Source of the DNA: Clostridiales bacterium
Lineage (GTDB): Bacteria; Bacillota; Clostridia; Oscillospirales; Acutalibacteraceae
Reading direction: 5' to 3'
Assembly: GCA_012523185.1 (NCBI GenBank)
Contig: JAAYIY010000016.1
Span: 1-56,656, forward strand
Length of the DNA stretch: 56,656 bases
Made by a program: the position numbers and the translations under genes. Of the stretch, positions 51,312 to 56,656 are shown in pieces (the stretch's first letter is position 1; each line of letters begins with the position of its first letter). Under the pieces are notes generated by a model. It saw only the letters and a list, made by a program, of their open reading frames with translations, was not told the DNA's origin and made no database searches.

Positions 51312-52185
51312 AGTCGCTCTCCTCCATTTCCTCAAGAAATATTTCTTCAAGCGTCAGCGCGAAATTCTCGACAAGCAGCGGCTTCATCGCCATGATTTTT
51401 TCTTCTGTTTCTTCTTGGTTTTTATCAACCGTCAGGGTGATTATTTTTCCGTCCTTTTCAAATCGGCGGATTTTGATGCCGCCGAAATCCTCGCGCCCGA
51501 CATCGCGGTCAAAAATAACTCGATATTTGCGGCGGCTTGCGCTCATCTCATCGACAGAGCAGTCAAGCACAATCCTTTTGCCGTTAATCAAACCGAGGTG
51601 GTCGCAGATTCCGGCAAGGTCGTGAAGGTTGTGTGACGACACAATGACAGAACAGCCGCTTTGCGACATATATTCGAGCACGATTTTTTCAGTCATGCTG
51701 CGCTTTGCGGGATCAAGCCCGTCAAAGATTTCGTCCAAAAGCAGGGCATCGGGTCTGGCGGCCATGGCAAAGCACATTTCCGCCTGACGCTGCATTCCCT
51801 TTGAAAAGCTTGTCAATCGACTGTCGGTTTTAAGCGCGAAAGCCTCCGCCATATTGCGAAAAACCTTTGTGCTGAAAGCGGGAAAAAACATTTTATAAAA
51901 AGACGCCATCTTTTCCATTGTCGCGCGCGGGAAAAAATAAAGCTCGTCGGGGACATAAAACATCCTTTGCTTTATTTTCGGATTGTCGTATGTGCTTTCA
52001 CCGAACGCGATTACCTCACCGCCGTCAGGTCTGTATACACCGGCGACAGTTTTTAAAAGTGTTGTTTTCCCGGCGCCGTTGTAGCCAACAAGGCCGTAAA
52101 CGGAAGAATCGCTCACAGTAAAGGAAAGATCCTCAATGGCTGTAAAGTCGCCGAACCTTTTTGTAACATTTTTAATCTCGACCAT
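51286..52185 (-). CDS. ABC transporter ATP-binding protein
   Basis: A 299-residue ATPase from ATG 52185 (GGAGAG upstream). Walker A GYNGAGKTT at about 36-44, Q-loop region, signature SKGMQRQ (a variant of LSGGQ), Walker B LLLDEIFDGLDP, and switch His in VIVSSHNLHD. The C-terminal ~80 residues form the extra domain seen in exporter ATPases of the YtrB type. It overlaps both gntR and the permease gene, so one operon. Confidence 0.92.
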   Translation of the reverse strand: MVEIKNVTKRFGDFTAIEDLSFTVSDSSVYGLVGYNGAGKTTLLKTVAGVYRPDGGEVIAFGESTYDNPKIKQRMFYVPDELYFFPRATMEKMASFYKMFFPAFSTKVFRNMAEAFALKTDSRLTSFSKGMQRQAEMCFAMAARPDALLLDEIFDGLDPAKRSMTEKIVLEYMSQSGCSVIVSSHNLHDLAGICDHLGLINGKRIVLDCSVDEMSASRRKYRVIFDRDVGREDFGGIKIRRFEKDGKIITLTVDKNQEETEEKIMAMKPLLVENFALTLEEIFLEEMEESDYDISKIFA

Positions 52186-52555
52186 TTGCGCTCTCCTCAC
52201 AGTATATCTTTTCTGCTATTTTTATTATCTCGTTTTTTTCGATGCCCTTCATCCTTGCGGTGCGCACAGCCGCGGTTACTTCGTCAACCGCCTTTCTCCG
52301 CAGCTCGGCGCCGCCGAGGGCGTCTTTGCTTACAAAGCTGCCGCTGCCGACTATTGTGTATATCACTCCGTCGGACTCAAGCTCGGCGAACGCCCTTTTG
52401 ATTGTGTTGACATTAAGACCGGCGCCCGCGGCGACAGCCCGTATAGACGGCAGCCGATCGTCCGACTTGAAAACCCCGATTCGTATCAGCTCCGTAATTT
52501 GATTTTTTACCTGCTCATATATCGGCGTTCTGCTTCGTAAATCTATGCTGATCAT
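52172..52555 (-). CDS. GntR family (YtrA subfamily) transcription regulator
   Basis: A 127-residue regulator from ATG 52555 (AAGGAGG six bases upstream). The winged HTH covers 5-75: SRTPIYEQVKNQITELI, LPSIRAVAAGAGLNVNTIKR and the wing GSGSFVS. The short C-terminal part lacks a ligand domain, as in YtrA proteins. These repress cell-envelope ABC exporter operons. A palindrome just after the promoter's -10 box is a good autorepression site. Confidence 0.92.
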   Translation of the reverse strand: MISIDLRSRTPIYEQVKNQITELIRIGVFKSDDRLPSIRAVAAGAGLNVNTIKRAFAELESDGVIYTIVGSGSFVSKDALGGAELRRKAVDEVTAAVRTARMKGIEKNEIIKIAEKIYCEESANGRD

Positions 52556-52583
52556 ATCGGGCCTCCTTGCATAATCGTGCGAA

Positions 52584-52608
52584 AGTGTGATATTGCACAC
52601 ATCACACT
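52584..52608. promoter_or_regulatory. Operator palindrome of the GntR-ABC operon
   Basis: AGTGTGAT (52584-52591) and ATCACACT (52601-52608), perfect 8-bp arms nine bases apart, between the -10 element and the gntR ribosome binding site. Confidence 0.75.
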
Positions 52609-52611
52609 CGG

Positions 52612-52640
52612 AGTATATCATCTTTTTAAAGTCCTGTCAA
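52612..52640 (-). promoter_or_regulatory. Promoter of the GntR-ABC operon
   Basis: Minus strand: TTGACA (52640-52635), 17-bp spacer, TATACT (52617-52612), directly before the operator palindrome. Confidence 0.82.
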
Positions 52641-52763
52641 TATTTTTATTTGTTGTTAGGAATGTATGCAAAAATGTTAAACAAGGATGAACAGGGACAT
52701 CGGTATTATTTGCAGCAGATGCTTTAAAATTACTGAAATGTTTGTGATTCTAAAGTTAGAGGG

Positions 52764-52797
52764 CAAAAAAGCCCGGTGAAAAACCGGACTTTTGCGT
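52764..52797 (-). terminator. Terminator after the oxidoreductase operon
   Basis: On the minus strand AAAAGTCCGGT pairs with ACCGGGCTTTT (G-T pair inside), followed by TT. It lies about 50 bp after the stop codon at 52848. Confidence 0.75.
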
Positions 52798-52847
52798 ATC
52801 AAAGGCATTTGCGGTTAATTTAATCCTACGGCAAAACAGCTTTATCT

Positions 52848-55076
52848 TTATTTTTGATTGCTCAAAAAGCCTTTTATGAGGGCGTCTCTGCCGAGTATGC
52901 AGTCGCGGCTTCCGGCATCGGCGGGTATGACGCGGACAACCTTTTCGCCAATTGCGGCGACAGTCACCGTGCAGCCCCTGTCGCAAAGCCTGCACAAGAC
53001 GTCCGTAAGAACTTCCTCGACGGGCACCTGCTTTTTGAATGAGCTAAGCTCCGTGAGGGCGCCTGTCGGGCAGAGCTTTACGCAAAGTCCGCAATTGTTG
53101 CAGCTTGTCTTATCAAGCGGGAGGTTGAACGCCGGCGCTGCGACGGTGCCAAAGCCGCGCCCTATAAGACCGAGCGCCGTCTTGTCCGCGACTTCGGCGC
53201 ATGAGCGCACACAAAGCCCGCAGAGAATGCACTTGCCGGGGTCACGCTTGATAAACTCGTTTTTGTTCCCGTCGCCGCCGGACTTTTCGCCCTTTAGCCT
53301 TTCGGGATTAATCTCATATTCGTTAGCCGTTTTAAGAAGCTTGCAGGTAAAAAACTCGCGGCAGCCGCACTCAAGACAGCGCATTGCTTCCGCCGCCGCT
53401 TCCTCGTTGGTGTATCCGTGCGCAATCTCCTTGAAGCTGCTCTTTCTTTCGTTTGCCGAAACCAGACGAATCGGAACACGTCTGACTTTTTCCTCGCCTT
53501 CAAAGTCTTCGGCGGCTGTTTCTTTTGATGAGTAATATGCATTTTTGAATGATATTTCCGTGCCGTTTAAGTAAGCATCTATCGTTAAGGCTGCCTTTCC
53601 GGCCTCCGCTATTGCCGATATCGCAATGTCCGCGCCGTCATTTGTGGCGTCGCCCACGGCAAATACACCGGCTTTGCTTGTGGCGAATGTGTTTTCATCG
53701 GCCGCAAGCGTGCCGTATCTTGTCTTTTTAACAGCCTCAAACCCGTCGGCGTTAGTCCTTTGACCGATAGCCATAATAACTGTGTCGGCGTGAACCGTCT
53801 CATAGTCAGATGTCGGAACAGGCGCCCGTCTTCCGCTCGCGTCCGGCTCGCCAAGAGCCATCCGCCGGAGCTTTATGCCTGTCACTTTACCGTTTTGACC
53901 TGTTATTTCGGCCGGGTTGTTAAGAAATCTGAAAATGACGCCCTCCTCCTCGGCTTCTTTAACCTCAAGCTCGTCGGCGGGCATCTCGGAGCGCGTTCTT
54001 CTGTATACGACGCTCACTTCATCGGCTCCGAGCCTTACGGCTGTCCGGCAAGCGTCCATTGCCGTGTTGCCGCCGCCGCAAACAATGACGCGGCGGCCTA
54101 TTTTCGGCGGATTTCCGAGAGACACGGCGCGCAGAAAATCAATGCCGCCGATAACGCCCTCCAAATTTTCGCCCTGTATGCCCATTTCGCTGCTTTTCCA
54201 AGCGCCTATGGCGGCAAGCACCGCGTCGCTGTCTTCGCAAATCTTTTCAAGCGTAATATCAGCGCTGATTTTCACATTGTTAATAAGCTTTGCGCCCAGC
54301 TTTTTGATGAGGGCTATCTCTTTGTCAAGAATCTCTTTAGGGAGTCTGTATTGCGGTATTCCGTAACGCAGCATGCCGCCCATTTGAGGCATCATGTCAT
54401 AGACAGTTACGTTATGCCCTTTTATGAGCAGGTAATAGGCCGCTGACAAGCCGCCGGGACCTCCGCCGATTATTGAGACTGATTTCCCTGTGTTCTTTGC
54501 GGTTTTCGGCAGCCAGGGCTCTGCTTTTTCAAGGTCTGAATCAGCGGCAAACGCTTTCAGATGGGCTATCGCCACAGGCTCTTCGACAAGCCGCCTGCGG
54601 CAGTTTTGTTCGCACGGATGCGGACAAATACGCCCAATCGACGCGGGCAGCGGAATTTTTTCTTTGATAAGCTTCAAAGCTTCTTCAAACTCACCGTTTG
54701 CGATTAATCCAACATAGCCCTGGCAGTCGGTCCCTGCCGGGCAGTTTAATGTGCAGGGCGCCCTGCAATCGCCTTCGTGGTCGCTCATTAAAAGCTCAAG
54801 CGCAATCTTCCGAGAGCTGACGACTCTTTTTGTCCTTGTGCTTATGTCCATGCCGTCGGCGGCCGCCGTGGCGCACGAGCGCAAAAGCTTCGGGACACCC
54901 TGCGCCTCCACGACGCATATGCCGCACGCGCCGTAAGCCTCGACACAGTCGTCATGGCACAGCGACGGGATATAAATGCCGTTTTCACGCGCCGCCTCAA
55001 GTATGGTCGCGCCTTTTTTTGTTTCAACAACCATGCCGTCTATCTTAAGCTTTATCTTTTCAGCCAAAACATTCAT
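52848..55076 (-). CDS. FAD/iron-sulfur NAD(P) oxidoreductase (NuoG-N + GltD-like + ferredoxin domains)
   Basis: About 742 residues. An N-terminal NuoG-type [2Fe-2S] domain (CHDDC, ACGICVVE) and a His-Cys cluster region lead into a GltD-like core with CTLNCPAGTDC and GRICPHPCEQNC. FAD motif GGGPGGLSAAYYL and NADPH motif CGGGNTAMDACRTAVRLGA follow. Then come two [4Fe-4S] ferredoxin motifs, CILCGLCVRSC and CNNCGLCVKLC. The last ~50 residues carry CRLCDRGCTV...VVRVIP...C, the Fe4S4 domain that opens formate dehydrogenase catalytic subunits, without a molybdopterin domain. It resembles the StnC subunit of Sporomusa-type transhydrogenase. The ATG start at 55076 is uncertain; a TTG at 55067 or a GTG at 55112 is possible. 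Confidence 0.85.
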   Translation of the reverse strand: MNVLAEKIKLKIDGMVVETKKGATILEAARENGIYIPSLCHDDCVEAYGACGICVVEAQGVPKLLRSCATAAADGMDISTRTKRVVSSRKIALELLMSDHEGDCRAPCTLNCPAGTDCQGYVGLIANGEFEEALKLIKEKIPLPASIGRICPHPCEQNCRRRLVEEPVAIAHLKAFAADSDLEKAEPWLPKTAKNTGKSVSIIGGGPGGLSAAYYLLIKGHNVTVYDMMPQMGGMLRYGIPQYRLPKEILDKEIALIKKLGAKLINNVKISADITLEKICEDSDAVLAAIGAWKSSEMGIQGENLEGVIGGIDFLRAVSLGNPPKIGRRVIVCGGGNTAMDACRTAVRLGADEVSVVYRRTRSEMPADELEVKEAEEEGVIFRFLNNPAEITGQNGKVTGIKLRRMALGEPDASGRRAPVPTSDYETVHADTVIMAIGQRTNADGFEAVKKTRYGTLAADENTFATSKAGVFAVGDATNDGADIAISAIAEAGKAALTIDAYLNGTEISFKNAYYSSKETAAEDFEGEEKVRRVPIRLVSANERKSSFKEIAHGYTNEEAAAEAMRCLECGCREFFTCKLLKTANEYEINPERLKGEKSGGDGNKNEFIKRDPGKCILCGLCVRSCAEVADKTALGLIGRGFGTVAAPAFNLPLDKTSCNNCGLCVKLCPTGALTELSSFKKQVPVEEVLTDVLCRLCDRGCTVTVAAIGEKVVRVIPADAGSRDCILGRDALIKGFLSNQK

Positions 55077-55118
55077 CCCCATCAGTATAAATATGGCGTC
55101 GCTTTGAAGCACCCGCCG

Positions 55119-56656
55119 CTAAACGCAGACAACAGCGCCGAATTTGCACGCCGTCATGCAGTGACCGCATTTGATGCAAAGCGCCTGATCTATCGCGTGA
55201 ATCTTTTTCAGCTCCCCCGAAATGGCTTTTGTCGGACATCTTTTTGCGCAGATTGTGCAGCCCGTACATTTTTCGGAGTCGATTTCGTATGTTAGCAGCT
55301 CGGTACACTCGTGGGCAGGACACCTTTTGGCGCTTATGTGAGCTTCGTATTCGTGCCTGAAGTATCTTATTGTTGTGAGGACGGGGTTTGGCGCCGTCTG
55401 TCCAAGTCCGCACAGTGAGCCGTCCTTTATCGCGACGCTCAGCTCCTCAAGCAGCTCGATGTCGCCGTCTTTGCCCTCGCCCTTTGTAATCCTGTCAAGT
55501 ATCTCAAGCATTCTCTTTGTGCCGATGCGGCAGTGAACACATTTCCCGCAAGACTCCTTAGCTGTGAAATCAAGGAAAAACCTTGCCATGCCCACCATGC
55601 ATGTATCCTCGTCCATAACGACCATACCGCCTGAGCCCATGATTGCGCCGGTGTCGCTGAGCTTTTTATAGTCTATAACAGTGTCGATAAGCTCCGCCGG
55701 AATGCATCCGCCGGAGGGGCCGCCCATCTGAACAGCCTTGAATTCCTTGTCGCCGCGCACACCGCCGCCGATGTCAAAAATGACGTCGCGGAGAGTTTTT
55801 CCTATGGGCACTTCGACAAGCCCGCCTCTTTTAACTTTGCCTGTCAGGGCAAAAACCTTTGTGCCTTTGCTGTCCGCCGTCCCCATCGCCGCAAAAGCTT
55901 CGCCGCCGTTTTCAATTATCCATGTGACATCGGCGAATGTCTCGACATTATTTATGTTTGAAGGTCGGCGGCGATAGCCTGACTGCGCCGGAAAAGGCGG
56001 CTTTAATCTCGGCATTCCTCTGTTTCCCTCAAGGGACTCTAAAAGCGCCGTCTCCTCTCCGCAAACAAACGCGCCCGCGCCCGCCTTAATAACCATTTCG
56101 CAGGAAAATTCGCCGCCCATTATGTTTTGACCGATAAAGCCTTTTTCACGCGCCTGCGCGATGGCGTTTTCAAGCCTTTTAATCGCGAGCGGGTATTCGG
56201 CGCGCACATAAACAATGGCTTCAAAAGCGCCTATGGCATAAGCGGCAATCATCATTCCCTCAATCAGGCTGTGAGGATCGCCCTCGATTATCGCTCTGTC
56301 CATAAACGCGCCCGGGTCGCCCTCGTCCGCGTTGCACACAAGGTATTTCGGCTCGCCCTTGCTCTCGCGCGCGGCCCTCCACTTGAACCATGTGGGAAAC
56401 CCCGCGCCGCCGCGTCCGGCAAGTCCCGATATTTTTATCTCATCTATGACAGCTTCCGGCGTCATGCCCGAAAGCGCCTTGCGAAGGGATTCGTAACCGC
56501 CGTTTTCGATATATTCCTCGATTTTTTCGGGGTTGATTACGCCGCAGCGCTTTAACGCCACTCTTGTCTGCTTTGATAAAAAAAGCTTGTCCTCGTCGCT
56601 TGCCTCAAGCGCGGCTATCGCCGACTCGTCGCCCGTTTTGATAAGGCTTTTTATTA
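55119..56656 (-). CDS. NuoF-like NADH-binding flavoprotein subunit (partial, 5' end outside window)
   Basis: The frame is open to the right edge, and residues before the internal GTG at 56561 still match NuoF (LIKTGDESAIAALEASDED, LSKQTRVALKRCGVINPE), so the true start lies beyond 56656. FMN/NADH motifs GRGGAGFPTWFKW and NADEGDPGAFMDR, then GAGAFVCGEETALLESLEG. The N3 [4Fe-4S] motif is ESCGKCVHCRIGT, and two C-terminal ferredoxin motifs read CTGCTICAKRCP and CIKCGHCMTACK. HydB, StnB and NAD-dependent formate dehydrogenase beta subunits share this layout. It is followed within 43 bp by its GltD-like partner. Confidence 0.92.
   Translation of the reverse strand, partial: IKSLIKTGDESAIAALEASDEDKLFLSKQTRVALKRCGVINPEKIEEYIENGGYESLRKALSGMTPEAVIDEIKISGLAGRGGAGFPTWFKWRAARESKGEPKYLVCNADEGDPGAFMDRAIIEGDPHSLIEGMMIAAYAIGAFEAIVYVRAEYPLAIKRLENAIAQAREKGFIGQNIMGGEFSCEMVIKAGAGAFVCGEETALLESLEGNRGMPRLKPPFPAQSGYRRRPSNINNVETFADVTWIIENGGEAFAAMGTADSKGTKVFALTGKVKRGGLVEVPIGKTLRDVIFDIGGGVRGDKEFKAVQMGGPSGGCIPAELIDTVIDYKKLSDTGAIMGSGGMVVMDEDTCMVGMARFFLDFTAKESCGKCVHCRIGTKRMLEILDRITKGEGKDGDIELLEELSVAIKDGSLCGLGQTAPNPVLTTIRYFRHEYEAHISAKRCPAHECTELLTYEIDSEKCTGCTICAKRCPTKAISGELKKIHAIDQALCIKCGHCMTACKFGAVVCV

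Overview
The window reads as a chromosomal contig from an uncultured anaerobic Firmicute of class Clostridia. Supporting signs are AAGGAGG-type ribosome binding sites, frequent TTG/GTG starts, TTGACA-17-TATAAT promoters, the Prp protease with an L27 that carries an N-terminal extension, ribonuclease Y, and the recA-recX-rimO-pgsA order. The host genes are moderately GC-rich and prefer G/C-ending codons. A clearly AT-richer stretch lies at about 33.1-37.5 kb.

Layout. (1) 0.1-7.7 kb, minus strand: pgsA, rimO, recX, recA (with a promoter and a LexA-type box), a gene-poor 0.7 kb, hflX, galE, then an arylamine N-acetyltransferase coupled to an anchored propeller-like protein. (2) 8.6-17.5 kb: sugar metabolism, with rhaA, a GPH-type sugar symporter, uxaA, a polytopic glycosyltransferase-like protein and a GH92 alpha-mannosidase. 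(3) 17.6-20.4 kb: a B12-binding radical SAM protein overlapping a GT2 glycosyltransferase. (4) 20.8-32.7 kb: the whole branched-chain amino acid pathway, leuACDB then ilvBNCDA and ridA. Each half is preceded by its own promoter, a short leader peptide rich in the relevant amino acids, and an intrinsic terminator. (5) 33.1-37.4 kb: an AT-rich accessory patch with an AbrB-like regulator carrying a Cys cluster, an XRE regulator, a SLOG-fold protein, an orphan DNA methyltransferase, tRNA-Ser(CGA) and a PD-(D/E)XK nuclease-like protein. (6) 37.5-46.8 kb: rplU-prp-rpmA with an L21-leader-like RNA, a small amphipathic protein, a TIGR04086 membrane protein, yajC, a class C serine hydrolase, a HAD protein, metallophosphoesterases, a hemolysin III protein and an XRE-membrane fusion. 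(7) 46.9-56.7 kb, minus strand: ymdB and rny with a long structured leader, a GntR-regulated ABC exporter, and two subunits of a flavin/iron-sulfur NAD(P) oxidoreductase that run off the right end.

The most notable points are the two separate leader-peptide attenuators in one pathway; a dispersed palindromic repeat that exists in 44-bp and 102-bp forms differing by one 58-nt module; a ribosome binding site buried in a hairpin before the TIGR04086 gene; a ketol-acid reductoisomerase with an atypical cofactor loop; and a GltD-like oxidoreductase that ends in an orphan formate-dehydrogenase-type Fe-S domain. All function calls are from motif recognition by eye. No database search or folding program was run.
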